A stretch of DNA of 44,808 bases from a virus. Shown here piece by piece: positions 37,629-44,610 of the stretch. The notes below the pieces were generated by a model. The model made no database searches. It was not told the DNA's origin and saw only the letters and a list, made by a program, of their open reading frames with translations. Numbering within the stretch: the first letter of the stretch is position 1; every line of letters starts with the position of its first letter. Location of the stretch: IMG/VR virus record IMGVR_UViG_3300036861_000386, positions 1 to 44,808 of that record, one strand, 5' to 3'. A program made the translations under genes and the position numbers.

Positions 37629-37937
37629 ATGACCAGGGCCATCGTCTTCGTGCCGCCCGTCGCACACATGTTCATGTACGCCGACCGGTGCTACGAGCAC
37701 GCCGCTGCGAGGCACTACGACGTTGAAAGCTTCGTCATGGGCAACTGGCGCCAGGCAGCCGAGATCCTCAAGGCCGGTTACGCCGAGGTGCTGCTCTACG
37801 CCCGGGATGAGCATCTCGACCCGCACCGCAAGCCCCGCATCGAACGGGCGGCGCCGGACCTGCCGACGCTGCAGCCGGACGTGCAGGAGGTGTCCAGGTC
37901 GATGCTGCGCCGCCGCCGCCCCAACCAGCTCTACTGA
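37629..37937 (+). CDS. serine-recombinase-domain-like small protein
   Basis: A 102-residue protein; GAAGGGA lies upstream of the ATG at 37629. IVFVPPVAHMFMYADRCYEH, AAARHYDVESFVMGNWRQAA and EILKAGYAEVLLYARDEHLD follow the order of strands and helices in the N-terminal domain of serine recombinases, but no catalytic Ser is present near the N-terminus (no YxRxS) and there is no DNA-binding region. Stand-alone, likely non-catalytic versions occur in actinobacterial genomes. It ends two bases before the convergent tyrosine integrase. Confidence 0.62.
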   Translation: MTRAIVFVPPVAHMFMYADRCYEHAAARHYDVESFVMGNWRQAAEILKAGYAEVLLYARDEHLDPHRKPRIERAAPDLPTLQPDVQEVSRSMLRRRRPNQLY

Positions 37938-37939
37938 CA

Positions 37940-38737
37940 TCACGCCACCGCCGGCAGACCAGCCACCGCAGTGCGCTTACGCGTCGTCCTGGTCGCCACG
38001 TACCGCTGCGTCGTGGCGACCGACGCGTGACCGAGCAGCTCCTGCACCACCCGCATGTCCTCGCCGGACGCCTCGTACGCGGCGGTCCCGAACCAGCGGC
38101 GCAGCTTGTGCATGCTCAACTCCGGTTGCCCCAGCACCTTCTGTAACTGCCGGTTGCCCCGATGCGAGATCTGCTGCCGGGTCAGGCCGCCGGCGATCAG
38201 CCCGGGCGGCAGGTCCCGGACGGCCGCCCATACCCGCTGGTGGGTGGGCACGATCCGGGCCTTGCCGCCCTTGCCCTGCACCCATAACTCGTCGGCGGTG
38301 ATGTCACCGCGGTCGAGCTGGGCGATCTCGATGCAGCGCAACCCGGCATGCGAGGCCAGCAGAAACCACACCAAATAAGGCTGAGCGGCGTCGGCGAGCA
38401 CCGCCTGGACCTGGCCGGTGGGGACCCGCTGGGTGGCCCGGTCCGGCATGCTCAACCGGGGCAGCCGCCGCGCCGGATTGAAGTCCAGGCGCGGCTCGTC
38501 CGGGTCGCAGCACCAGGCGAAGAATCCGCAGACGACGGTGCGGTACCAGTTGCGGGTCGCCCGGCCGTGCCCGTCGGTGTTGATCCACTCCCGGAGTTCG
38601 TCTTCGCAGGCGGATGTCAGGCCCTGCGGTAGTTCCCGGTCCATGCGGGTGAGCAGCTCGAGGTAGCCCTCGACGGTGGAGTCGGCGCGGCCGAGGTCGC
38701 GTAGGTGCCGCCGGTACGCGGCGAGGTGGCCGGTCAT
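37940..38737 (-). CDS. int: tyrosine recombinase (phage integrase)
   Basis: A 265-residue site-specific recombinase for integration and excision. The ATG at 38737 overlaps the upstream stop (ATGA). N-terminal core-binding domain: LAAYRRHLRDLGRADSTVEG, YRTVVCGFFAWCC. Catalytic domain: Arg134 in SHAGLRCIEIAQL, Lys about 156-159 (GKGGKARIVP), His210-x-x-Arg213 in MHKLRRWFGTAAY, His237 in LLGHASVATTQRY and Tyr246. All six catalytic positions are present. It lacks a long arm-binding N-domain, so it is a short, XerC/D-like form. attP is not identified. Confidence 0.94.
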   Translation of the reverse strand: MTGHLAAYRRHLRDLGRADSTVEGYLELLTRMDRELPQGLTSACEDELREWINTDGHGRATRNWYRTVVCGFFAWCCDPDEPRLDFNPARRLPRLSMPDRATQRVPTGQVQAVLADAAQPYLVWFLLASHAGLRCIEIAQLDRGDITADELWVQGKGGKARIVPTHQRVWAAVRDLPPGLIAGGLTRQQISHRGNRQLQKVLGQPELSMHKLRRWFGTAAYEASGEDMRVVQELLGHASVATTQRYVATRTTRKRTAVAGLPAVA

Positions 38738-39129
38738 CACGGCCGCCACTCGGCGGCTGGAGTCTCGGCGCGCAGAGCATCCATGCTGTGCCCGTACGCC
38801 CTGACACCGATCGCCTCAGCTAGCGGCCCGGACATCGACGCCATGCCCGCTACCGGAATCCCCGGAAAGTCGCGCTTGGCGACCTCCACGCAGCCGGGGC
38901 AAGCAGTGAAGGTCAGCCCGGGTCGGCTAACACCGCCACCAACCGACCAGCCGGGGGCGTCCTCGCCGAATCGGTCGATGCCGCACAGTGTCGGCCCAGG
39001 CGTGCCGCGACGTGTGCCACGTATCGCGTGGGAAAGCAGATCGGTGGGTTCGAAGTCGAATAACCCGCCGTTGGCGAATTGGAGCGTGGCGAGGTAGACG
39101 ACCTCGGGTTCCGTGCTGGCGGCGCTCAT
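38737..39129 (-). CDS. Cys-pair early protein (minus strand)
   Basis: A 130-residue protein from the ATG at 39129 that overlaps the upstream gene stop. VVYLATLQFANGGLFDFEPT, then TLCGIDRFGEDAPGWSVGGG, FTACPGCVEVAKRDFPG and a helical end. The TLCGI and CPGC Cys residues probably bind a metal. Proteins of this layout occur in actinophage and integrative-element gene sets; the function is unknown. Cotranscribed with the integrase. Confidence 0.72.
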   Translation of the reverse strand: MSAASTEPEVVYLATLQFANGGLFDFEPTDLLSHAIRGTRRGTPGPTLCGIDRFGEDAPGWSVGGGVSRPGLTFTACPGCVEVAKRDFPGIPVAGMASMSGPLAEAIGVRAYGHSMDALRAETPAAEWRP

Positions 39130-39356
39130 CGGTCGGCCCGCCGGCGCTGCTCGGCCAGGTCCAGGCCGGCGAGCACATTGCGGATCTGCCGGCGCGCGGC
39201 GGCGTCGTCGAGGTAGCCGTCGTCGGCGATGACCCGGATCCGCTCGACCGCCCATGAGCGTTTCCGGTCGGCGGGGCGGATCATGATGTGTGCCGCTATC
39301 AGCTCGACCTCTTTGAGGGAGCGTTTCGCGTCGGCTGCGGTGGATATGGTTTTCAT
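39126..39356 (-). CDS. small helical protein (minus strand)
   Basis: Seventy-six residues with a strong RBS (AGGAGG) before the ATG. Charged and helical (TAADAKRSLKEVELIAAHIM, RPADRKRSWAVERIRVI, AARRQIRNVLAGLDLAEQ). ATGA overlap to the next gene. No family recognised. First gene of the three-gene integrase unit. Confidence 0.72.
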   Translation of the reverse strand: MKTISTAADAKRSLKEVELIAAHIMIRPADRKRSWAVERIRVIADDGYLDDAAARRQIRNVLAGLDLAEQRRRADR

Positions 39357-39384
39357 GGGGTTGCCTCCTAGTCAGGCGATCCAA

Positions 39385-39420
39385 GGCGCGGGGTTCGGTG
39401 GTTGAGACCAGCCCCGCGCC
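39385..39420 (-). terminator. hairpin downstream of minus-strand HNH gene
   Basis: GGCGCGGGG (39385-39393) pairs with CCCCGCGCC (39412-39420), with an inner TGGT/ACCA pair. It lies just past the HNH stop at 39428 and would end its transcript before the integrase unit. Confidence 0.6.
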
Positions 39421-39427
39421 GCTTCTG

Positions 39428-39961
39428 CTAAGCGGTCTTGGTCAGGCTCTTGTAGAGGCGGCGGCATGCACGGCACTGCCGCCCGCCGTTGCTCGGCCGC
39501 CGGTAGGTGTTCTCCGGCGTGAACTCGTGGCCGCGAATGCAATGGGACGCGGCGGCATGTTGAGCTGCGATGCCCCTGCCTTGGAGGATGTTCTGTCGGT
39601 GGGTCGTCGGAGCAAGGTGCTCAGGATTGCAGCACCGCCGATGCTGGCACTCTTTGCCGCCCGTGCAGTCGGAGTCCTCGTTGTGACAGGTGTGGTCGAT
39701 CACCAACTTGTCGCCGATGGGTCCGACGAGCAGCTCGTAGGCGACGCGGTGGGCTTGTTGGGTTCTTCTCCCCTTGCGCAACCGCTTCGACACATCTTCG
39801 GTGTCGATATGTCCATAGCCGAAGCGGTCGAGTTGGCCAGTGAAGAGCCAACAACCTGACGATGGCTGCACCTCGACCTTGCCGAGCAGGCGTTGCCGCA
39901 GGGCAGCTTGATCGGTCACTTGGAAGATTCCATTCTCTCGAGGCCTCCGGTTGGCGTTCAC
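39428..39961 (-). CDS. HNH homing-type endonuclease (minus strand)
   Basis: A 177-residue nuclease starting at a GTG (39961). GCWLFTGQLDRFGYGHIDTE, QAHRVAYELLVGPIGD, VIDHTCHN, CQHRRCCNPEHLAPTTHRQN, HCIRGHEFTPENTYR and CRACRRLYKS are in the same order as in the HNH gene at 33902, so the two are paralogues of one mobile family. An extra Cys-bearing insert (HNEDSDCTGGKECQ) interrupts the core. It probably entered between the integrase unit and the 40213 gene. Confidence 0.85.
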   Translation of the reverse strand: MNANRRPRENGIFQVTDQAALRQRLLGKVEVQPSSGCWLFTGQLDRFGYGHIDTEDVSKRLRKGRRTQQAHRVAYELLVGPIGDKLVIDHTCHNEDSDCTGGKECQHRRCCNPEHLAPTTHRQNILQGRGIAAQHAAASHCIRGHEFTPENTYRRPSNGGRQCRACRRLYKSLTKTA

Positions 39962-40012
39962 GCGCCGCCGGGGGCCGTCTTTTGTTTTGTCAGGTTCCGG
40001 TCGTGGTCTCAG

Positions 40013-40213
40013 CTACCGCCGTCCGATCAAGATCTCCACACCGAGGATCAACGCGATGAGCATGGGCCGCTCATGGCAGTAGCCGTGCGGGTCGGCGTCG
40101 TAGTCCCATTCGTCGACCTTCTCCCGCGCGATCTGCACGGCGTCCTCCAGTGTCATCCGGTCGTAGTAGCTACGTGCCCGAGGGTCGATGTCGAAGGGCT
40201 CCTGATCGGTCAT
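40013..40213 (-). CDS. small acidic protein (minus strand)
   Basis: Sixty-six residues; GAGGGAG precedes the ATG by six to seven bases. Acidic with a central helix (YYDRMTLEDAVQIAREKVDE), a DYDADPHGYCHERP segment and a short hydrophobic end (MLIALILGVEILIG). Possibly membrane-associated. No known family. Directly downstream of the repressor on the same strand. Confidence 0.7.
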   Translation of the reverse strand: MTDQEPFDIDPRARSYYDRMTLEDAVQIAREKVDEWDYDADPHGYCHERPMLIALILGVEILIGRR

Positions 40214-40242
40214 GCTGCGTCTCCCTCAGATGGTCGCGGGTA

Positions 40243-40677
40243 TCAGGATGCTACGGCCATCGGCCGCTTGACCGGCCTGGTGTCGCGCGGCCGCCGGCTG
40301 CTCAGCGGTGTGGCCGATGGCGGCCCGTTGGGGTCACGCCGCGGTGGGCTGAACCGGCGAGGTGCGATGTGCCGGACGGGCTTCGGGTCGTCCTTACGGC
40401 TGCGCGCTAAAGCTCGGTTGAGGTCACGGCTGACCGAAGGGTTGGCCGGCATCAGCTGAAGGACCGATACGTCGAGGGCGGCGGCGATGCGCTCCATGTC
40501 GTCGAGATCGAGCGGTGTGGTCCCGTTCAGCCGTGTCGAGATCCATGTCTGTGAAACGCCCAGGCGGCGTGCCAGCTGACGTCCGCTGACACCTGCCCGC
40601 ACCATCGTGACCTTGATTTCCATGCCGACGCGCTGGCTAAGCGACCCCCGCGTAGCCGGCATCGTCTCGGTACTCAT
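40243..40677 (-). CDS. likely immunity repressor (XRE family)
   Basis: A 144-residue protein from the ATG at 40677, which lies six bases past a promoter -10 box (leaderless). Residues 17-75: SQRVGMEIKVTMVRAGVSGR, QLARRLGVSQTWISTRLNGT, TPLDLDDMERIAAALDVSVL, a clear XRE helix-turn-helix of the actinophage repressor type. The C-terminal 65 residues are basic and Pro-rich, with no LexA-type protease. It faces a Cro-like gene across divergent promoters, the layout of a lysis-lysogeny switch. The repressor identity is inferred from this. Confidence 0.85.
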   Translation of the reverse strand: MSTETMPATRGSLSQRVGMEIKVTMVRAGVSGRQLARRLGVSQTWISTRLNGTTPLDLDDMERIAAALDVSVLQLMPANPSVSRDLNRALARSRKDDPKPVRHIAPRRFSPPRRDPNGPPSATPLSSRRPRDTRPVKRPMAVAS

Positions 40678-40683
40678 GCCGAC

Positions 40684-40713
40684 ACTATGACCCGCATAGC
40701 GAATCAGTGTCAA
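40684..40713 (-). promoter_or_regulatory. repressor promoter with inverted repeat
   Basis: On the minus strand TTGACA (40708-40713) and CATAGT (40684-40689) are 18 bp apart, and the repressor ATG starts at 40677, about seven bases past the -10. An inverted repeat GACACT (40681-40686) / AGTGTC (40706-40711) brackets the promoter and is a candidate operator. Confidence 0.7.
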
Positions 40714-40761
40714 CCCCTGCGTGAGGACATCAGCCACAGGCCGTCAATCTTTGGCTGAGCC

Positions 40762-40790
40762 TTGACATGAACTGATGAGCGGTTCATTCT
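40762..40790 (+). promoter_or_regulatory. early rightward promoter with operator-like palindrome
   Basis: TTGACA at 40762-40767 and a weak CATTCT at 40785-40790, 17 bp apart. The GTG of the Cro-like gene (40797) starts seven bases past the -10, with no RBS, so a leaderless message is likely. The spacer holds TGAAC-N9-GTTCA (40768-40786), a candidate operator for repressor or Cro-like protein. Confidence 0.68.
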
Positions 40791-40796
40791 CTTCTC

Positions 40797-41042
40797 GTGC
40801 CACTCAACGAAAGCGTATCAGCGAACGTCCGCGAGGAGCTCAAGTCGCAAGACGTCTCCTTCCGCGAGCTGGCCCGACGCCTCGGTGTTGGGCAGCCGTA
40901 CGTCACGCGCCGACTCGGCGAGGTGGTCAGCGAAGAGAAGGTGGAACTCAAGCTCAGCGAGTTGGAGAAGATCGCCGACGCGCTCGGAGTTCCCGTGCAG
41001 AAGTTCCTCTCCGACGAGCCGGTCGAGACGGGTGCGGCATGA
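40797..41042 (+). CDS. Cro-like XRE regulator
   Basis: Eighty-one residues from a GTG with no Shine-Dalgarno, likely leaderless. FRELARRLGVGQPYVTRRLG, then KVELKLSELEKIADALGV, is a minimal XRE helix-turn-helix that closely parallels the repressor across the gap (both QLARRLGVSQ / ELARRLGVGQ). It opens the rightward early operon and is the natural Cro counterpart. The next gene starts inside its stop (ATGA). Confidence 0.85.
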   Translation: MPLNESVSANVREELKSQDVSFRELARRLGVGQPYVTRRLGEVVSEEKVELKLSELEKIADALGVPVQKFLSDEPVETGAA

Positions 41043-41707
41043 CCGACATCGCCACGACCTCGAACGCGCGCATCCGCGCTGAGCGGATCCGTCTCGGCAT
41101 GCACTCGTACATCGCGACGCGGCGGGACATCGCCGACGCCTACCGCGACCGCGACTGGCAGGCGCTCGGCTACGACTCGTGGGAGACGTACGTCGACGGC
41201 GAGTTCAGCGAGTCGCGGGTGCGCCTGTCCGCCCCGGAGCGGCGTGAGGCGGTCGCCGAGCTGCGGCTCGCCGGGATGAGCCAGCGCGCTATCGGCACGA
41301 CCCTCGGCGTCAGCAAGGCGACAGTCGCGAACGACCTCGCCGAGGTGGTCAATTCTGACCACCTGCCGGAGGCGGTCACCGGCGCGGACGGCAAGACGTA
41401 CGCCGCCACCCGTCCCACCACAGAGACTCCCGGCAGCGCCGATCCGGTCTCCACGGTAGCCGCCGCGCTCGACAAGTACGTGCCGGACCCCGGCGCCGAA
41501 GAGCGCGCCTGGCGCAAGACCTTCTACGACCAGATCCGGGGGCCGCACAAGTTCCTGCTCTGGGCCGACGCGGGCACCGCCGCGCAGCACGCCGACAACC
41601 AGGACATTGAGACCCTGCGGCTGCTCGCCGAGGGCTACGCCGATCTTCACCGCCGCGTGCTCGCCGAGCGCAACGGCAACGTCCGATCGCTCCGGAGGGT
41701 TCAGTGA
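41039..41707 (+). CDS. HTH (ParB-like) DNA-binding protein
   Basis: A 222-residue protein, ATGA-coupled. Residues 8-60 are helical (RIRLGMHSYIATRRDIADAY, DRDWQALGYDSWETYVDGEF). Residues 62-105 contain ERREAVAELRLAGMSQRAIG, then TTLGVSKATVANDLAEVV, a helix-turn-helix, followed by the VTGADGKTYAATRP motif found in ParB-related proteins of actinobacterial plasmids and phages. The C-terminal half is helical. Replication or partition control is the best guess; no ParB CTPase domain is present. Confidence 0.78.
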   Translation: MTDIATTSNARIRAERIRLGMHSYIATRRDIADAYRDRDWQALGYDSWETYVDGEFSESRVRLSAPERREAVAELRLAGMSQRAIGTTLGVSKATVANDLAEVVNSDHLPEAVTGADGKTYAATRPTTETPGSADPVSTVAAALDKYVPDPGAEERAWRKTFYDQIRGPHKFLLWADAGTAAQHADNQDIETLRLLAEGYADLHRRVLAERNGNVRSLRRVQ

Positions 41708-42237
41708 GCATCATCGACCGGGCGGCATGGTCGCCCGAGGAGCGCGAGGAGTTCGACGAGCTGCTCGCCGAGGTCGTCGCCGCTACCCGTGACACGACCG
41801 ACCGGCTGAACCTGGCCGACAAGCTGCTGAACGACGCGATCCAGGCGCATCGGCCGTGGGCCAGCGAGGTCGAGGCGTCCTGCCGTCGTGAGGGCCTGGG
41901 CCGCGAGATCAAGCGGTACCAGGACCGCCAGCGCGTCGCTGTGGCGTACGACGGCCGGATCCTCTCGGTGCCTGCGGTGCAGGCGCGCAAGGTCGTCGCG
42001 GATGACGGCGTGGTCACATACCAGCGCGAGCTGATCGAGTTGTGGACCTGGGACCAACTGTTCGAGAAGCGCGGCGAGGCGATCAAGGCGCAGGCCACCT
42101 ACAGCGAGAAGGTCGCGCACTACGACCGGTTGCTCGCCCTGCGGGTGCTCGCGCCGGACTCGAAGTCACCATCGGAGGCGGCGCAGCAGCTCGGCATCGA
42201 GCTTGACGCGTGGCTGGCCGGAACGGCGGCGGCATGA
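41704..42237 (+). CDS. hypothetical early protein, helical
   Basis: A 177-residue protein coupled to the previous gene by GTGA. Helical and charged (AWSPEEREEFDELLAEVVAA, NLADKLLNDAIQAHRPWASE), then strand-rich around 85-115 (VAVAYDGRILSVPAVQARKV, WTWDQLFEKRGEAIKAQ). It resembles partner proteins often encoded next to ParB-like HTH genes in actinophages. Function unknown. Confidence 0.73.
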   Translation: MSIIDRAAWSPEEREEFDELLAEVVAATRDTTDRLNLADKLLNDAIQAHRPWASEVEASCRREGLGREIKRYQDRQRVAVAYDGRILSVPAVQARKVVADDGVVTYQRELIELWTWDQLFEKRGEAIKAQATYSEKVAHYDRLLALRVLAPDSKSPSEAAQQLGIELDAWLAGTAAA

Positions 42238-42614
42238 CCAGCCCCGGCGGACCCGGACCGAAGCCGACCGGACCCACCCATCCGCAGCCGACCGGCCCCG
42301 GCCGCGGCAACGGCCATCCCGAGTCGTACTGCCACCGCTGCGACGGACCGAACATCGCGTGGGTTGCGCCGTCGCCGCTATGGAACGCCGTCATGCGTGG
42401 CGGGTCGATCAACGGCGACGAGGAACACGACGGCATCGTCTGCCCGACCTGCTTCGCACAGCTCGCCGAGGAACGCGTGGGCGCCGGACCGTGGCGTCTG
42501 ACGCCCAGACGGGTCAAGGCCGACCTGGTGACCACAACCCCGTCCGGGCGCGTGTGGGATGAGCGCGCGTGGCTGTGGGTCACCCCGGGCGTGGTTGCGG
42601 ACGGTGCGCCATGA
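42234..42614 (+). CDS. actinophage zinc protein with W-x-APS-x-LWN motif
   Basis: A 126-residue protein from the ATGA-coupled ATG. A Pro/Gly-rich start is followed by SYCHRCDGPNIAWVAPSPLW, NAVMRGGSINGDEEHD, then GIVCPTCFAQLAEE, four Cys that form a zinc ribbon around the widely conserved W-x-APS-x-LWN segment. Proteins of this group are common in actinophage early regions. The C-terminal part holds two short strands (WRLTPRRVKADLVT). Function unknown. Confidence 0.8.
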   Translation: MTSPGGPGPKPTGPTHPQPTGPGRGNGHPESYCHRCDGPNIAWVAPSPLWNAVMRGGSINGDEEHDGIVCPTCFAQLAEERVGAGPWRLTPRRVKADLVTTTPSGRVWDERAWLWVTPGVVADGAP

Positions 42615-42748
42615 GCCATCCGCATACGTCACCGATGGCGACCGGGCGCGTCGCGCGACTGTTCGACGTCCCACTGTGGGTCCTCGCCGAACGCCGGCCT
42701 GAGCGTGTCAGCCGGATGCACGCCGCATACCGAGCGAGGCACCGATGA
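42611..42748 (+). CDS. very small basic early protein
   Basis: Forty-five residues, ATGA-coupled on both sides. Basic (TGRVARLFDVPLWVLAERRP, MHAAYRARHR), with a pattern reminiscent of a single helix-turn-helix half. The couplings on both ends support it as a gene. No family is known. Confidence 0.65.
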   Translation: MSHPHTSPMATGRVARLFDVPLWVLAERRPERVSRMHAAYRARHR

Positions 42749-43074
42749 ACCACCCCGCCGCGCTGCCCCGCCTCGGCGAGATCATCCGCCACAGCGAATA
42801 CCACGCCCTGCGACTGATTCACCTCCTCGGCCGCGACTACGACCCCGCCTCCGCCTCGGACATCGAGGCGTACCCGGGTGAGCCGCTGGTCGACGTGGAG
42901 CTGGCGAAGCTCCGCTCGGACGCCCGGGAGATGCTGCGCGGCCTCGCCGACCTCGCCGGGCTACGCCACCCGCCGGTCGGCAGCGCCGTGCCCGCGGGCT
43001 TCGAAGACCGCCCGGGTCCGGACGCCCGGGTGCAGACGCTGACGCCCAGGTCGGTGGGAGGCGACCATGACTGA
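42745..43074 (+). CDS. hypothetical helical early protein
   Basis: A 109-residue protein, ATGA-coupled. Two main helices (LGEIIRHSEYHALRLIHLLG and LAKLRSDAREMLRGLADLAG) and a Pro/Gly-rich tail. No Cys and no catalytic motif. The HNH-AP2 gene starts within its last eight bases. Confidence 0.72.
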   Translation: MNHPAALPRLGEIIRHSEYHALRLIHLLGRDYDPASASDIEAYPGEPLVDVELAKLRSDAREMLRGLADLAGLRHPPVGSAVPAGFEDRPGPDARVQTLTPRSVGGDHD

Positions 43075-43666
43075 GCTGAGACTGCCCAGCGGGCACATCG
43101 CCCTGGTGGACGACGACGACTTCCCAGCCGTCCTCGCCGCTGGCCCGTGGCGGCTCGACCGGAACGGTCGACGCCTATACGCAGTTCGCGACCTATCGCA
43201 AACCCGACACCAGAGGCTGCACCGATTCATCACGGGCGACCCGCCCCACGACATCGACCACGTCAACGGCGACGGTCTCGACAACCGGCGCGCCAACCTG
43301 CGGCCGTGCAATGACGCGCAGAACCAGGCCAACAGCATCCCCGTCCTTGCCAGGTCGGGCTACCGGGGCGTAGCGCGAACGCCGTCCGGTCGCTGGAGGG
43401 CAAGCATCAAACTGGCCAACCGCAACATTCACCTCGGCTTGTTCGCCACGGCCGAGGACGCCGCCCGAGCGTATGACGCCGCGGCGATCGAAGCGTGGGG
43501 CGAGTACGCCCGCCCCAACTTCCCCCAAGCCGCCCGGGTCCGGAACCCCGGGTCGAGGGGCCTGCCGCCGGGCCCTGCCGCCGGCCCGCCCCCGGCGCGC
43601 GAAAGCGACGGGACGGACCCCACGCCGTCCCCCGCAGGCGCAAACGTGACGGCATCACCGACGTAA
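43067..43666 (+). CDS. HNH-AP2 homing endonuclease
   Basis: A 199-residue protein. Residues 1-60 form the N-terminal beta part (HIALVDDDDFPAVLAAGPWR). The HNH core is RLHRFITGDPPHDIDHVNGD, then GLDNRRANLRPCNDAQNQAN. From about 100 the AP2 DNA-binding domain follows: GYRGVARTPSGRWRASIKLA, then NIHLGLFATAEDAARAYDAA. The last 35 residues are a Pro/Gly-rich tail. This is the fifth HNH-type gene in the window, probably a mobile element that inserted in the early operon. Confidence 0.9.
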   Translation: MTELRLPSGHIALVDDDDFPAVLAAGPWRLDRNGRRLYAVRDLSQTRHQRLHRFITGDPPHDIDHVNGDGLDNRRANLRPCNDAQNQANSIPVLARSGYRGVARTPSGRWRASIKLANRNIHLGLFATAEDAARAYDAAAIEAWGEYARPNFPQAARVRNPGSRGLPPGPAAGPPPARESDGTDPTPSPAGANVTASPT

Positions 43667-43668
43667 AA

Positions 43669-43700
43669 GCGGCCCGCCCCGGTGTCTCGGGGCGAGCCGC
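43669..43700 (+). terminator. hairpin after the HNH-AP2 gene
   Basis: GCGGC and CGCCCC on the left pair with GGGGCG and GCCGC on the right (11 pairs, one mismatch) around an eight-base loop. It lies two bases after the HNH-AP2 stop. Confidence 0.65.
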
Positions 43701-43747
43701 GGACAACCCCACCCAGCACGCCGAAAGGACAGAAAGGGGTCGACCTG

Positions 43748-44098
43748 ATGGAGACGATAGCCGTGGTCGAGCGGGAAGAGAAACAGGCGCGGGACCTGAG
43801 ACGCGGCGACTGGATTTGCCAGTGGTACGTCTCCAAGGTCCTGTATGCCGAGCCGTACATCGAGCGCGGCCGCGAGCGAGTGCTGGTCGTGTACAGGGAT
43901 CCGTACTACCTGCAGCCGGAGGTAGACCGGTACGACGGCAACCTGCGGGTGACCATGGCCGCGCCGCAGGAGATCCCCGAGGACCCGGACGCGTCCGGCC
44001 GCGAGCTTGATGAACCCGTGGCGTTCGAGCCGCCGGAGACCATCACCGGCGTGGCTCCCGGCGCGCCAGCCGGACGCGTACGCCAACGACCCGACTGA
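43748..44098 (+). CDS. hypothetical early protein
   Basis: A 116-residue protein. AAAGGGG lies about nine bases before the ATG at 43748. An N-terminal helix (VVEREEKQARDLRRGDWICQ) leads into strands (WYVSKVLYAEPYIERGRERV, LVVYRDPYYLQPEVDRYDGN) like a small SH3-type barrel, then an acidic tail. Proteins starting ARDLRRGDWI and ending in a V...YR segment occur in other actinophages as unknowns. Confidence 0.72.
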   Translation: METIAVVEREEKQARDLRRGDWICQWYVSKVLYAEPYIERGRERVLVVYRDPYYLQPEVDRYDGNLRVTMAAPQEIPEDPDASGRELDEPVAFEPPETITGVAPGAPAGRVRQRPD

Positions 44099-44172
44099 CT
44101 TCGGCGCTCGGCGATACCTCCCTGGTCGCCGATCCCGAACCGCCGGGCCTGAAGCCCCCCGCACGCCCGGCC

Positions 44173-44210
44173 GGCCCGGGACGCCGGACTCGCACCCGAC
44201 GTCCCGGGCC
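44173..44210 (+). terminator. hairpin in the gap before the 44257 gene
   Basis: GGCCCGGGACG (44173-44183) pairs perfectly with CGTCCCGGGCC (44200-44210), 16-base loop. The gap 44099-44256 shows no gene otherwise. No U tract follows. Confidence 0.65.
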
Positions 44211-44256
44211 ACCTAGAACCACCCGAAACCGCGACACCCCGGAAGGCCACATAGAC

Positions 44257-44610
44257 ATGAGCACCACGTACGCCGATGACTTCGACACCGGCGAGATCGA
44301 GATCCCACGCCACGGCGAGCACACCGCCAACCTGGCCCCGTTCACGATCCTGCCGCCCGCGTTCCGCCGACCCGACGCGACCGGGGAGTTCCCAGCCGTC
44401 ACGTGGCACGACACGGGTGTCGGCATCTTCAGCCCGATCTCGCCGGCACCGCCCGTCGAGGACATCACCGAGACGGTGGTCTTGCGGTACGCGATCCCGG
44501 GCCCCCGGCATTCGGCGCCCGGCCGGCCGGCCAAGCTGCGGCGGGGTCGCGGCCGTCACCGCCGGCCGTCGCTGCTGGCGCGCGCTTGGCTTTGGCTGGT
44601 TATGCCGTGA
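44257..44610 (+). CDS. hypothetical early protein carrying repeat copy 2
   Basis: A 117-residue protein; GGAAGG lies upstream of the ATG. The first 60 residues are acidic and low in secondary structure cues (DDFDTGEIEIPRHGEHTANL). Residues about 64-83 (PAPPVEDITETVVLRYAIPG) are encoded by the permuted repeat at 44445-44502. The C-terminus is strongly basic with a Trp-rich end (RRGRGRHRRPSLLARAWLWL). Coupled to the next gene by GTGA. Function unknown. Confidence 0.65.
   Translation: MSTTYADDFDTGEIEIPRHGEHTANLAPFTILPPAFRRPDATGEFPAVTWHDTGVGIFSPISPAPPVEDITETVVLRYAIPGPRHSAPGRPAKLRRGRGRHRRPSLLARAWLWLVMP
44445..44502 (-). repeat. permuted inverted repeat, copy 2 (block order B-A on minus strand)
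   Basis: Read on the minus strand, block B (44502-44474) is followed directly by block A (44473-44445). Each 29-bp block is identical to its counterpart at 3225-3253 and 3199-3227, but the order is swapped. Here the repeat lies inside an intact reading frame on the plus strand. Confidence 0.9.
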
